Assembly (NCBI GenBank): GCA_949284155.1
Contig: CASDVD010000095.1
Coordinates: 1-35,904, forward strand
Origin: an uncultured bacterium
GTDB lineage: Bacteria; Cyanobacteriota; Vampirovibrionia; Gastranaerophilales; Gastranaerophilaceae
DNA: 35,904 nucleotides
Direction: 5' to 3'
Position numbers and translations under genes: made by a program. This document shows positions 14,071 through 23,054 of this stretch, piece after piece (position 1 is the first letter of the stretch; the number at the start of each line of letters is the position of its first letter). The notes beneath the pieces were generated by a model. That model worked only from the letters and a program-made list of their open reading frames with translations. It ran no database searches and was not told the DNA's origin.

Positions 14071-16719
14071 ATGGAAACTAAGAATTTTTGCGACTTGCCG
14101 ACAACATATGACTCCGGCGCTACAGAATCAAATATTTATAAATTTTGGGAAGACAACAACTGTTTTAAAGCGGATGCGGACTCAAAAAAGCCTCCTTATT
14201 CAATAGTTATTCCTCCGCCGAATGTGACCGGAATTTTGCATATGGGACATGCTATAGATGAAACTTTGCAGGATTTGTTAATTCGTTATCACAGAATGTC
14301 CGGATATGAAGCTCTCTGGGTTCCGGGTACTGATCATGCCGGGATTGCAACTCAAAATGTAGTAGAAAAGAAATTAAGAGAAAAAGGTCAAAACAGACAT
14401 CAACTCGGCAGAGAAAAATTTTTGGAATTGACCTGGAAATGGGCAAATGAACACAAAGGAGCAATCCTTGATCAGTGTAAGCGTCTCGGTGCGTCTTTTG
14501 ACAGAACAAGAGAAAGATTCACGCTTGATAAAGGCTGCTCTGAAGCTGTTAAAGAAGTTTTTGTAAGACTGTATGAAAAAGGTTTGATATATAAGGGTGC
14601 ATATATTGTAAACTGGTGCCCAAGATGCCAGTCAGCCATATCTGATGTTGAAACTGAATATGAAACTGAGGCGGGTCATTTGTGGGAAATCAGCTATCCG
14701 TTAAAAGATGAACCCGGCGCAATTGTTATTGCTACAACACGTCCTGAAACTATGTTTGGTGATGTTGCAATTGCTGTTAATCCGTCTGACTATAAATATA
14801 AAGATTTAATAGGCAAGACGGTGTGCTTGCCATTAACCGGCAGAGAAATTCCTATTATTGCTGATGAATATGTGGATAAAAAATTCGGAACCGGCGCATT
14901 GAAAATCACTCCGGCGCATGATCCTAATGATTATGAAATCGGAAAACGTCATGATTTAAAACCGATATGGGTAATCGACGGTGAAGGAAAAATGAAAGCA
15001 TGTGCTGAAGTGCCTCAGGAACTGCACGGTCTTGACCGGTATGAAGCACGTGAAAAAGTAATAGGAATGTTAAAATATCACAACGATTTGGTTCGTATAA
15101 CAGACCATGAACACAATGTCGGTAAATGCCAGAGATGTCACACAACTATAGAACCGCTTCTTTCAGAACAATGGTTTGTGAAAATGGAACCTCTGGCAAA
15201 AGCTGCTATTGCTGCTATTGATAAAGGTGAAATAAAATTCGTTCCGGAAAGATGGACAAAGAACTATTTGGGATGGATGGAAAATATCAGAGATTGGTGT
15301 ATTTCAAGGCAGTTGTGGTGGGGACACCAAATTCCGGCTTATTATCATAACCAAACCGGTGAAATGGTTGTGGCAAAGGAAAATCCGGATCCTGAAAATT
15401 ATACTCAGGAAACAGATGTGCTCGACACTTGGTTTTCTTCAGGTTTGTGGCCTTTTTCTACAATGGGATGGCCAAATACTGATGCAAAAGATTTTAAAAA
15501 GTTTTATCCTACATCTGTTTTGGTTACCGGTTTTGATATTATATTTTTCTGGGTTGCCCGAATGATTACGATGGGATATGAATTTACTAAAAAAGCTCCT
15601 TTCCCGGTTGTTTATATTCACGGACTTATAAGAGATGAACACGGACAAAAGATGTCAAAATCTAAAGGCAATACTGTTGATCCGGTAGGTATAATAGAAA
15701 AATACGGTTGTGATGCATTGAGATTTACTTTAACCTCGTTGTGCACATACGGCGGGCAGGATATAAAAGTAAGTGATGAAAAATTTGAATACGGCAGAAA
15801 TTTTGCTAATAAAATATGGAATGCTTCACGTTTTGTTTTAATGAATCTTGAAGGCGTTGATGATAAAGATATGGATGAATCAAAATTAACAATTGCTGAC
15901 AAGTGGATTTTGCACAAACTTAACTGTACTGCAAAAGATGTTAATGAAAATATTAAAAATTACAGAATCGGTGAAACATCGCATATTTTATATGATTTCT
16001 TCTGGAATGATTACTGTGATTGGTATGTTGAGATTGCGAAGATACAGCTTAGAGATGAAAATTTAAAAGCCAATACTCAGCGTGTATTGAGATATGTTCT
16101 GGATATGACTCTGCGTATGCTTCATCCGATAATGCCCTTTATTACGGAATATATCTGGCAGATGATTCCGGGTGAGAAGAAGGAAATTGCAATAATGAAG
16201 AGTGATTTCCCGGTATACTCAAAAGAGTTCGATTATCCTGTCGAAAATACTGAAATGGAGCTGGTATTTGAAACAATTAAATCATTAAGAAACGTACGCC
16301 AGTCTTTAAATATTCCGGTTTCGACACAAATGGATATAGAAATTCATGCGACCGGTAAGGAAAAACCGGTTTTTGAAGCAGTAATTCCATATCTTCAACG
16401 TCTGGCTAAAGTTCAAAATATTACATTTGAATCTGAGGGAGCTGCTATACCTAAAAAATCCGCTTCTGCTGTTGTCGGTAATTCCAAAATAATAGTTCCG
16501 CTGGAGGGGCTTATTGATATAAATGAAGAAATTTCCAGACAAAACAAGAAGCTTGAAAAGCTTAATAAAGAAAAGTCAAGCCTTGAAGCACGAATAAATA
16601 ATGAAAAATTTGTTGCCAATGCTCCATCTGACGTGATTGAGCAAACAAAGGCAAGGATTGATGAATTGGATAAGCAGGGTTCTGCTATTTCGAGCCTGAT
16701 AAAATCATTAAAAGATTAG
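14071..16719 (+). CDS. valS: Valyl-tRNA synthetase
   Basis: 882 residues, the normal bacterial ValS length. The class I signature appears as PPPNVTGILHMGHAIDETLQ with HMGH at 57-60, and KMSKS is at 527-531. The editing (CP1) domain includes TTRPETMFGDVA and DEYVDKKFGTGALKITPAHD. The WWGHQIPAYY and DTWFSSGLWP blocks match ValS rather than IleS or LeuS. The anticodon-binding helical bundle is at about 620-780, and the C-terminal coiled coil specific to ValS at about 815-882. It charges tRNA-Val in the cytoplasm. AAAGAGG precedes the start. Its stop overlaps that of the minus-strand gene at 16716 by four bases. Confidence 0.97.
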   Translation: METKNFCDLPTTYDSGATESNIYKFWEDNNCFKADADSKKPPYSIVIPPPNVTGILHMGHAIDETLQDLLIRYHRMSGYEALWVPGTDHAGIATQNVVEKKLREKGQNRHQLGREKFLELTWKWANEHKGAILDQCKRLGASFDRTRERFTLDKGCSEAVKEVFVRLYEKGLIYKGAYIVNWCPRCQSAISDVETEYETEAGHLWEISYPLKDEPGAIVIATTRPETMFGDVAIAVNPSDYKYKDLIGKTVCLPLTGREIPIIADEYVDKKFGTGALKITPAHDPNDYEIGKRHDLKPIWVIDGEGKMKACAEVPQELHGLDRYEAREKVIGMLKYHNDLVRITDHEHNVGKCQRCHTTIEPLLSEQWFVKMEPLAKAAIAAIDKGEIKFVPERWTKNYLGWMENIRDWCISRQLWWGHQIPAYYHNQTGEMVVAKENPDPENYTQETDVLDTWFSSGLWPFSTMGWPNTDAKDFKKFYPTSVLVTGFDIIFFWVARMITMGYEFTKKAPFPVVYIHGLIRDEHGQKMSKSKGNTVDPVGIIEKYGCDALRFTLTSLCTYGGQDIKVSDEKFEYGRNFANKIWNASRFVLMNLEGVDDKDMDESKLTIADKWILHKLNCTAKDVNENIKNYRIGETSHILYDFFWNDYCDWYVEIAKIQLRDENLKANTQRVLRYVLDMTLRMLHPIMPFITEYIWQMIPGEKKEIAIMKSDFPVYSKEFDYPVENTEMELVFETIKSLRNVRQSLNIPVSTQMDIEIHATGKEKPVFEAVIPYLQRLAKVQNITFESEGAAIPKKSASAVVGNSKIIVPLEGLIDINEEISRQNKKLEKLNKEKSSLEARINNEKFVANAPSDVIEQTKARIDELDKQGSAISSLIKSLKD

Positions 16720-17105
16720 AAGTATTTTTTAATAATTTTGAAGGCTGTCTGTCTGCCTTTTTCGTCAAAAAAGAACGAAATCCAGTCCATGTCGAGAAAT
16801 TCGTAACCGAATTTTTCTAATTTTTGTGTCAAAATAAAGCGATTAGTTTGCGAGTTGCTTTGAGGATTTCTTACTTGATAGAGTCTCTGTCCTTTATAAA
16901 AATCTACTTTTTTTTCAACAATTCTATTTTTAATCTCTTTATATTGCTTGTTTCCGTTTCTAAAAATAACAAGTTCACTTGTTAGTTTTTTGGTTACTTT
17001 GTTGTATTTTTTGATTATTACATGTCCGTCTTTTCTTTCTAAAGTTTTTATGAAACCTTTTTGTGATGTGCTGTTAAAAGAAGGATTGAGAGCAGGTATT
17101 TTCAC
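16716..17105 (-). CDS. Small basic protein of unknown function
   Basis: 129 residues, Lys-rich, no signal peptide or membrane segment. The pattern is beta-rich, with alternating strands and turns (ERKDGHVIIKKYNKVTKKL, ELVIFRNGNKQYKEIKN). The N-terminus (KIPALNPSFNSTSQKGF) looks like a flexible tail. It ends with a Phe/Asp-rich block (FGYEFLDMDWISFFFDE). I do not recognise a family. A TGGAGA site lies about 11 bases before the ATG. It converges on valS with a four-base overlap of stops. Confidence 0.65.
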   Translation of the reverse strand: MKIPALNPSFNSTSQKGFIKTLERKDGHVIIKKYNKVTKKLTSELVIFRNGNKQYKEIKNRIVEKKVDFYKGQRLYQVRNPQSNSQTNRFILTQKLEKFGYEFLDMDWISFFFDEKGRQTAFKIIKKYF

Positions 17106-17177
17106 TTTATTTCTCCACTAATAGGCCGGTTGTATTTATTCAACAGAAATAAAAAATAAAAATAAAAATTTTTGCGC

Positions 17178-17206
17178 AAAAAATAAGAAAGCTTCCAGAC
17201 GGAAGC
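17178..17206 (-). terminator. Intrinsic terminator of the 51-aa gene
   Basis: GCTTCC (17191-17196) and GGAAGC (17201-17206) pair around AGAC; read on the minus strand a T-rich tract follows. It lies about 75 bases after the stop of the small gene at 17281. Confidence 0.65.
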
Positions 17207-17210
17207 ATAA

Positions 17211-17240
17211 AGATAGAATAAGGTAGAATAAGATAGAATT
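17211..17240. repeat. Three tandem 10-bp repeats
   Basis: AGATAGAATA, AGGTAGAATA and AGATAGAATT follow one another without gaps in the 3' untranslated part of the 51-aa gene. Confidence 0.75.
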
Positions 17241-17280
17241 TTAGAAACGTTTTCCCTATTGCTGCTAAGCTCTCCTTCGC

Positions 17281-17436
17281 TTATTTGACTGCAGCCAATT
17301 TTGATGCAATTCCCAAATCGGAATTTATCATTTTTGCACTGGCTATAGCCATAGATCTTCTTTTTCTTGCGCCTCTGAGCAAGAATGCAACTCCTTCAGA
17401 TATATTGCTTGTCGGTTTGTCTGCTTTTTTAATCAT
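17281..17436 (-). CDS. 51-residue basic helical protein
   Basis: ATG at 17436, stop at 17281; 51 residues. AAGAGG lies about nine bases upstream, and the transcript ends at a terminator (17178-17206). The protein starts MIKKADKPTSNISEG, then VAFLLRGARKRRSMAIASAK and ends NSDLGIASKLAAVK. About one residue in four is Lys or Arg, with regular Ala/Ile/Leu spacing, so an amphipathic helix that might bind nucleic acid or a membrane is likely. No cysteines. I recognise no family. The plus strand also holds a 70-codon frame here, without a ribosome binding site and with an unnatural-looking composition. The complete small transcription unit favours the minus-strand reading. Confidence 0.6.
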   Translation of the reverse strand: MIKKADKPTSNISEGVAFLLRGARKRRSMAIASAKMINSDLGIASKLAAVK

Positions 17437-17563
17437 TGTATTGAACCTCTTGTGCTCTTATATTATTTATATCGGCATTCTTTTGTGGAAACTTTAGCTT
17501 TTTGTCTTGTTTCTTTACAAACTGTTACAAATCAGGCTGTTATCTGAAGGAATAAAGTATAAG

Positions 17564-17595
17564 AAAAAAGCGTGATAAACTTACCACGCTTTTTC
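17564..17595. terminator. Bidirectional terminator after the SLH gene
   Basis: AAAAAGCGTG (17565-17574) pairs with CACGCTTTTT (17585-17594). The A- and T-runs make it usable on both strands; it follows the stop of the SLH gene at 17620. Confidence 0.75.
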
Positions 17596-17619
17596 TCTGT
17601 ATTAATAATGAAAGAGACA

Positions 17620-19707
17620 TTATTTATTGCAAGCTGAGCAGTTTGCATTGCCGAATGCAACGGTAATATGTTCTCTCGGGTTAATTTGAGCAACTTTATT
17701 TCCTTTAGGATCAACGATGTAGGCAACATCATCCATAGTAGTTTGGAATAAACCTGCGGTACCGGCCAGAGCGGTTCTAGTAGTGTCGATAGGTGCTTTT
17801 ACAATAGTTTTTACGCCATCGAATAAACTTCTGCCTGCTGCGGGGAGCTGACCTTGTAAAGTTTGTCCGAACATAAGACCTGTATCATCACCCACACGCT
17901 CTACAGCATTGCCTAATGCCATTACCGCACCGCCGACGGTTCTGCCGGTGATACCGACGAGGCTGCCTGCCCAGGTGAACGGAGCCGCAATAATTCTGGC
18001 AAGAGCATTAGGTTTCTTTTGTTGGTCGACCTGTGCGGTCAGAACTTGCTGCGGTAAATCAGCAGTGCATTTGCCGTTTTTAATTTTATTGAATGATAAT
18101 TTAAGTGCACCGCCGCAATTGTTGGTAGGTCTTTGAACTTCTGTTACTTTACCGTAAACGGTTGAACCTGCGGGGAAGTTTTGTCCGTTAATGCAGCACG
18201 GTTCACAAGTTTTTGCGGCAAATAACTGGTTCACATTTGCGTGTTTAGCATTAATTTCATCATTGAATTTTAATTTTAATGTAGGAATTTGTACTACATT
18301 ATCCTGGGCCATGAACGCTGCTCCGCCTGTGCAGCCGCAATCTGCGGTAGCTACATCTTTATTTGAATAGCCCATAGATATTCTTACCTGTTCAAGCATA
18401 TTGGCTATATCAGCACGGCTTGCATCTTTGTAAGCTTGTATTTCATTAGGATTCGGAGCATCTTTAAGTGCACCTGTTTCAATGGTTTTTGCTATAGGAA
18501 TTTTTGCCCAGGAAGGCACTTTGTCTCCGTCACAGAATTTGCTGAGAATTTGTTCTGCTTTGCAGGTGTCCATTTCACATGGTATTCCTTTGGCTAGTGC
18601 TGCCATTGCTTCAGCTCTTGAAACAGGTTCATTAGGTTTAAATGTATTATTCGGGTATCCTGCCATAATTCCGTTAGAAACGCTTACATTAATAGCCTGA
18701 TTGGCCCAGTGGCTTTTAGGTACATCTTTGAAAACATGAGCAGGACATTTTTCTTGAGAACGCAGGTTGAAACCGTTGACTAACATGCTTGCCAATTCAG
18801 CTCTTGAAACCGGCAGATTAGGTTTAAATGTTCTGTCGGGATAACCTGCAATAACTTTATTTTCTGCAAGCTTGTTAATTTCACAATTAGCCCAATATCC
18901 GGTCGGAACATCCTCAAAAGAGCATGCTAAAGGTGCAGCTCCGCCGGTAATAGGTGCGCTGAACGGTACAATAGTACGGTTTATCACGTCCATGCAAGAG
19001 CAGGTTGAAATATCTATTCCGCAAGGTTCAGGTGTAGCGCAAGAAGTACAAGCCGGTGCAGCATCACATCCGCATCCTGAAACAGGAGCGGCAGCGCCTG
19101 TTATGCAATCAAGAGACGGGCCTAAAACTGGAATTTCTGCAGGAGCGGCTGCACCTGTTATGCCATTGTCACACGGGCATCCGCATTGAGGTTTTACAGC
19201 GACGGGAACACCCGGCGTCGGGCATAATGTGCAGCCGCAACCTAGTCCTTCTCCAATGATAACATTATTTTCCGTAGTTCCGACTCTTTGGCTGTCAGAA
19301 AAAATTGAACTGGGATATGCATACAATTGTTTTGCTTCATATTTCCCATCGCATTTAGGCATTACAGTGGCTGATATAGAAGGCTCGCAGCAGGGTGCGG
19401 GGTCACAACATGGTGCAGCGGCGCCTGTGCATCCGCAAGGATCAGGTTCACATCCGCAAACGGGTGCGGGTTCGCATCCGCAAGCAGGAGCCGGCTCGCA
19501 TCCGCAATCGTTTTGGGGCAGATTGCAAGCTGGGCAAGCTGCATTGTTAGGCGTAACATCCGGTACGCAGCCGGAAACCGGACAAGCGGCAAGTTTCGCC
19601 ATATCTAAACCGGAAATATCGACATCACTTGCAATCCCCGAGTTAATTGTGCCTGCCATAAGCCCGATTGTTAAGGCCGTAGCAAGCGTTAGTTTGTTAA
19701 TTGTCAT
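17620..19707 (-). CDS. Cys-rich surface protein with SLH domains
   Basis: 695 residues from the ATG at 19707, preceded by AAGGAGGGA. Signal peptide about 1-27. Residues 42-110 and 156-240 are Cys-rich, with repeated C-G-C-E-P-A-P units. T-G-A-A-A-P/T-G-G-A-A motifs recur at about 94, 184, 203, 254 and 460. SLH domain 1 is at 263-310 (FEDVPTGYWANCEINKL, GYPDRTFKPN, SRAEL) and SLH 2 at 325-372; a weaker third is at 393-440. SLH domains anchor proteins to cell-wall polymers or peptidoglycan. The C-terminal region (about 510-690) shares a pattern with the exported protein at 3527. More than 40 Cys suggests disulfide crosslinking outside the membrane. Good ribosome binding site and leader hairpin point to high expression. 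Confidence 0.9.
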   Translation of the reverse strand: MTINKLTLATALTIGLMAGTINSGIASDVDISGLDMAKLAACPVSGCVPDVTPNNAACPACNLPQNDCGCEPAPACGCEPAPVCGCEPDPCGCTGAAAPCCDPAPCCEPSISATVMPKCDGKYEAKQLYAYPSSIFSDSQRVGTTENNVIIGEGLGCGCTLCPTPGVPVAVKPQCGCPCDNGITGAAAPAEIPVLGPSLDCITGAAAPVSGCGCDAAPACTSCATPEPCGIDISTCSCMDVINRTIVPFSAPITGGAAPLACSFEDVPTGYWANCEINKLAENKVIAGYPDRTFKPNLPVSRAELASMLVNGFNLRSQEKCPAHVFKDVPKSHWANQAINVSVSNGIMAGYPNNTFKPNEPVSRAEAMAALAKGIPCEMDTCKAEQILSKFCDGDKVPSWAKIPIAKTIETGALKDAPNPNEIQAYKDASRADIANMLEQVRISMGYSNKDVATADCGCTGGAAFMAQDNVVQIPTLKLKFNDEINAKHANVNQLFAAKTCEPCCINGQNFPAGSTVYGKVTEVQRPTNNCGGALKLSFNKIKNGKCTADLPQQVLTAQVDQQKKPNALARIIAAPFTWAGSLVGITGRTVGGAVMALGNAVERVGDDTGLMFGQTLQGQLPAAGRSLFDGVKTIVKAPIDTTRTALAGTAGLFQTTMDDVAYIVDPKGNKVAQINPREHITVAFGNANCSACNK

Positions 19708-19737
19708 CTTTCCCTCCTTAATAAGCAAATTTTTTTA

Positions 19738-19759
19738 TTAGATTTGCTCTCAAATCTAA
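19738..19759 (-). promoter_or_regulatory. 5' leader hairpin of the SLH gene
   Basis: TTAGATTT and AAATCTAA pair perfectly (8 bp) around a six-base loop, about 30 bases before the SLH start codon. It could stabilise the mRNA or mark a control point. Confidence 0.5.
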
Positions 19760-20020
19760 CTTTCGAGAATTAACATCTTATGTTGCATTATTACGGTGAA
19801 ACCTTTTAAAAATCATTACCATAAAAGGTTACCTTAACGGGCTATTTGAATTTATAAAACTACTCCAAAAGTTTCTAAGCACAGACTTGTATTCGGACAA
19901 TTGACGAAATTTTAATTTGTAAATTTTGTACAGAGAAATATACTCTTACAGTGCAGTTTTTTAGGAAAATTTTAATCTGTGAATCATAAATATTTATATA
20001 TGCTGATTATTTAAAGTATT
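19760..20020. other. Long intergenic region upstream of the SLH gene
   Basis: About 260 bases with no supportable gene. It must hold the SLH promoter on the minus strand; several AT-rich -10 candidates exist, none clearly best. An inverted repeat AACCTTTTA (19800-19808) / TAAAAGGTT (19822-19830) with a 13-base spacer is a possible operator or leader stem. Confidence 0.5.
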
Positions 20021-21553
20021 CTATTCGTTAAATCTGTATTTTTGATTAAGTACTGACGGTGTATCATAGCACTTTAAAAGAGATTTCGGAGAAATTATAC
20101 CTGTCTCATACAGAAGTTGAATCTGTGCTTTATTATAATCTATAGTTGAATTTATTAGTTTCATTCGAGCTTGTGTTTTTGTTTTTTGGGCTTCTATAAT
20201 ATCGATAAATGTATTATTGCCGACATCGAAACCGACCAGTGCAAATCGGACACCCTCATCTGCAGCTTCTACTTCCTTTTCTCCGGATTTTATTCTTTCT
20301 AAAGCAGAACTTGAATTGTAAATGGAATTCAGGATATATTGCTTTACATCTCCTTTTAGTCTTCTCAGTTCCAGTTCGGCTGTGTGTACTTTAGCTTCAT
20401 CTGCTTTTTCCTGGGTTATAGTGCCTGCGCCCAATTTTTTTCCAATAGGCATAACAACATTAAGGCTCCAGGTATGATTTGGCCGCAGTGAGCCCTCTCC
20501 TAATACTCCTGCTCTTCCGTATTCGTAGCTCAAACTTATCTGGGGGGCAAAATCAGCGTAATTCATATTTTTGAGATTAGATAGTGATTTGATTTCTCTT
20601 TGTTTTGCTTTAATATCCTCCCTTAAGCTCAGTGCTACATCATATAGGTTTTCAATCGTATATTTTTTTGATACAAGTTCTGTTGTTTTTATAGAATTTT
20701 CTATGGGATAAACGGCAATTGTTACATCTATTCCCATTGTGTCGGCAAGATTTGCCTGTCTTAACCTTAATGTATTTAGTGATGTAATTAATTCTTGTTT
20801 TGCTATTGCGAGTTCTGCTTCGGCTCTTAGGACATCAAATTTTGTTCCGACTCCGATTTCGTGTCTTGCTTGCATTAACCGGAGTTGTTCTTGTCTGTCT
20901 TTAAGATTTATTATTAAAACATCAATGTTCAATTTGGCTTGAAGAAGATCATAGTAATATTGAGCGACATTTAAAAGCAGGTCTTCTCTTGTTTGATTTA
21001 CTCTGTGACCGGCAGCTTTTAGGAGGTTATGCTTGCTGGCGGCTAAAAATATTTGCCTGGCATCGCCGAGAATAGGATAGCTGAATGTTACTCCGCTGTA
21101 TACCGGATTTGTTTCTATTCTTCTCGGCAAGATATCGCCGACAAGAAATTCACCTCTAAGATTTTGAATTTGGTATCTGTAGTAAACTTCCGGCAGCAAA
21201 AAGGTCATTGAGTTTGCGAACGTCCATTTTGCTTCATTTTTTTGAGATTTACTGATTTCGAGTGTAGTACTGTTTTTTAGGGCTATTGTTATGCAGTCTT
21301 CTAAATTAACGGGAAGAAGATTTATATCAAGAGCCTTTTTTATTTCTTCGTCCAGTTTGCGTTGTTTTTCTTGATTCTTTTTCGGGTCGTCTTCATTAAT
21401 GTATTCAAGAAATTTATCATTTTTGTACTCCCATATTAACCCGTCATCACATAAAGCAATAAGAGGAGTAAATAAGTTTATGGTTACGCATATACAAATT
21501 AACGTAATCTTTTTCTTGTTTTTAAATAAATTTGAAAACATATTAAAAAACAT
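20021..21553 (-). CDS. TolC family outer-membrane efflux protein
   Basis: 510 residues. An uncleaved-looking hydrophobic N-terminus (about 12-34, ending L-C-D-D) suggests a signal peptide. Two OEP repeats follow, with the typical long helices: VNLEDCITIALKNSTTLEISKSQKNEA at the first, LARAEAELAIAKQELITSLNTLR-like at the middle, and ENLYDVALSLREDIKAKQREI at the second. The sequence ends with D-I-I-E-A-Q-K-T-K-T-Q-A and DYNKAQIQLLYETGII, as in TolC-type proteins. It should form the trimeric outer-membrane duct of a tripartite exporter, so the cell is diderm. No inner-membrane partner is in the window. A second ATG four codons in is possible. Confidence 0.88.
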   Translation of the reverse strand: MFFNMFSNLFKNKKKITLICICVTINLFTPLIALCDDGLIWEYKNDKFLEYINEDDPKKNQEKQRKLDEEIKKALDINLLPVNLEDCITIALKNSTTLEISKSQKNEAKWTFANSMTFLLPEVYYRYQIQNLRGEFLVGDILPRRIETNPVYSGVTFSYPILGDARQIFLAASKHNLLKAAGHRVNQTREDLLLNVAQYYYDLLQAKLNIDVLIINLKDRQEQLRLMQARHEIGVGTKFDVLRAEAELAIAKQELITSLNTLRLRQANLADTMGIDVTIAVYPIENSIKTTELVSKKYTIENLYDVALSLREDIKAKQREIKSLSNLKNMNYADFAPQISLSYEYGRAGVLGEGSLRPNHTWSLNVVMPIGKKLGAGTITQEKADEAKVHTAELELRRLKGDVKQYILNSIYNSSSALERIKSGEKEVEAADEGVRFALVGFDVGNNTFIDIIEAQKTKTQARMKLINSTIDYNKAQIQLLYETGIISPKSLLKCYDTPSVLNQKYRFNE

Positions 21554-21661
21554 ATTTGAAAGCCTACTTGAAAGTTTAGGTCAAATTTTCATAATTCTTA
21601 TAGCCTTGTTGAGCTAATCAGGGGGACAAAATGATAGTGAAAATAAGATACTGTTGCCGGA

Positions 21662-21689
21662 TTGTATTTTTTATTAAGTTTCATATAAA
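21662..21689 (+). promoter_or_regulatory. Probable rimO promoter
   Basis: TTGTAT (21662-21667) and TATAAA (21684-21689), 16 bases apart. Transcription would start near 21696, which rules out the ATG at 21690. Confidence 0.5.
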
Positions 21690-21701
21690 ATGAGAGGAAA
21701 A

Positions 21702-23024
21702 ATGAAGGTAAATATGACAAAAGTAGCTTTAATAAATCATGGCTGTGCCAAAAATCTGGTTGACTCCGAGTTGATGCTGGGTATGCTCTCTGATGCGGGT
21801 ATTGATATTACTCTTGATGATAAAGATGCATCTATTGTGATAGTAAATACGTGTTCTTTTATACATGATGCGGAAAAAGAGTCAGTGCAGTCTATTCTTC
21901 AGATGGTAAATGAAGGGAAAAAGGTCATTATTACGGGTTGTTTGCCCCAGAAACATAAAGAGGAGCTGAAAAAGGTAATTCCGGAGATAGTTGCGATGCT
22001 CGGAACAACGGATATTCACAAAATTGTTGAAGTTGTTAAAAAGCTCGCAGACGGGCTGACTGACTATATTGAAGAAATTGCTGAAAAACCATTGTATATT
22101 TATCCTGAAAGCGTACACAGACAGCAGATTACAATTGGTTCCAGCTCTTATATAAAAATTGCTGACGGATGTAACTATCATTGCGGATATTGTATTATAC
22201 CTACATTACGAGGCGCTTATTCTTCAAGAACTATTGAAAATATAGTTGATGAAGCTAAAATGCTGGGGGAAAAGGGTGTCAGTGAAATTGTACTTGTTGC
22301 TCAAGATACGACAAGTTACGGTATAGATTTGTATAAAAAGCCTTCTTTAGCAAAGCTGCTGCGAGAATTGAATAAAATTGAATCGATTGAATGGATAAGG
22401 GTTATGTATACATATCCTTCAATGATTGATGATGATTTGATTGATGCTTTTAAAAATTGTGAAAAAGTTGTCAAATATATTGATATGCCGCTGCAGCATG
22501 CGAGCAGGACAATTTTAAAAGCAATGCGGCGTCCGGTTATGGATTACAGAGCTTTGATTTCAAAATTAAGAGAAAATATCCCTGATATTGCTATCAGAAC
22601 TGCATTTATTGTCGGATATCCGGGTGAAACAGAGGAAGAATTCAATGAATTGCGGGAATTTATAGAAGATATGAGGTTTGACAAGCTTGGTGTATTTGAG
22701 TTTTCAAAAGAAAAAAATACAGCTGCTTATGAACTTCCAAAACAGGTGCCGGCACGAATTAAACATCAAAGAAAAAAGGAGCTGCTTAGTTTGCAGCAAA
22801 GAATTTCTGCAGAAATTAACCAATCATTCACCGGCAAAAAGATTCCATGTATCATAGAGGCTGTTAGTGATGACTGTGGTATTATTGCCCGCTCTTATCG
22901 GGATGCTCCTGAAATAGACGGACTGGTTTATATAGATTCGCAAAGACCACTGGTACCCGGTGATATAGAGCTTGTTGGAATACAGCGTGCTGATGAATAT
23001 GATTTGTATGGTACTGTTGAATGA
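21702..23024 (+). CDS. rimO: Ribosomal protein S12 methylthiotransferase RimO
   Basis: 440 residues from the ATG at 21702 (AGAGG close upstream); the ATG at 21714, preceded by AAGG, is nearly as good. The UPF0004 domain begins VALINHGCAKNLVDSE, with conserved Cys for the auxiliary cluster (also NTCSF and TGCLPQ). The radical SAM triad CxxxCxxC is in DGCNYHCGYC, with Cys at about 157, 161 and 164. D-M-P-L-Q-H and AFIVGYPGETEEEF follow, and a TRAM RNA-binding domain is at about 375-440. The Asp-rich C-terminus typical of RimO (YRDAPEIDGLVYI) separates it from MiaB. It adds a methylthio group to Asp89 of S12 and needs two Fe-S clusters. Confidence 0.95.
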   Translation: MKVNMTKVALINHGCAKNLVDSELMLGMLSDAGIDITLDDKDASIVIVNTCSFIHDAEKESVQSILQMVNEGKKVIITGCLPQKHKEELKKVIPEIVAMLGTTDIHKIVEVVKKLADGLTDYIEEIAEKPLYIYPESVHRQQITIGSSSYIKIADGCNYHCGYCIIPTLRGAYSSRTIENIVDEAKMLGEKGVSEIVLVAQDTTSYGIDLYKKPSLAKLLRELNKIESIEWIRVMYTYPSMIDDDLIDAFKNCEKVVKYIDMPLQHASRTILKAMRRPVMDYRALISKLRENIPDIAIRTAFIVGYPGETEEEFNELREFIEDMRFDKLGVFEFSKEKNTAAYELPKQVPARIKHQRKKELLSLQQRISAEINQSFTGKKIPCIIEAVSDDCGIIARSYRDAPEIDGLVYIDSQRPLVPGDIELVGIQRADEYDLYGTVE

Positions 23025-23054
23025 ATAATGATTACATATAAATATTAAAAAATA

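Noticed and set aside
17285-17497. 70-codon hydrophobic plus-strand frame
   Set aside because: No ribosome binding site; it is the mirror of the 51-aa basic gene on the minus strand, which has its own binding site and terminator.
19229-19741. 170-codon plus-strand frame opposite the SLH gene
   Set aside because: Its H/P/G/A-Q repeats are the mirror image of the Cys-Gly-Glu-Pro repeats of the SLH protein; no ribosome binding site.
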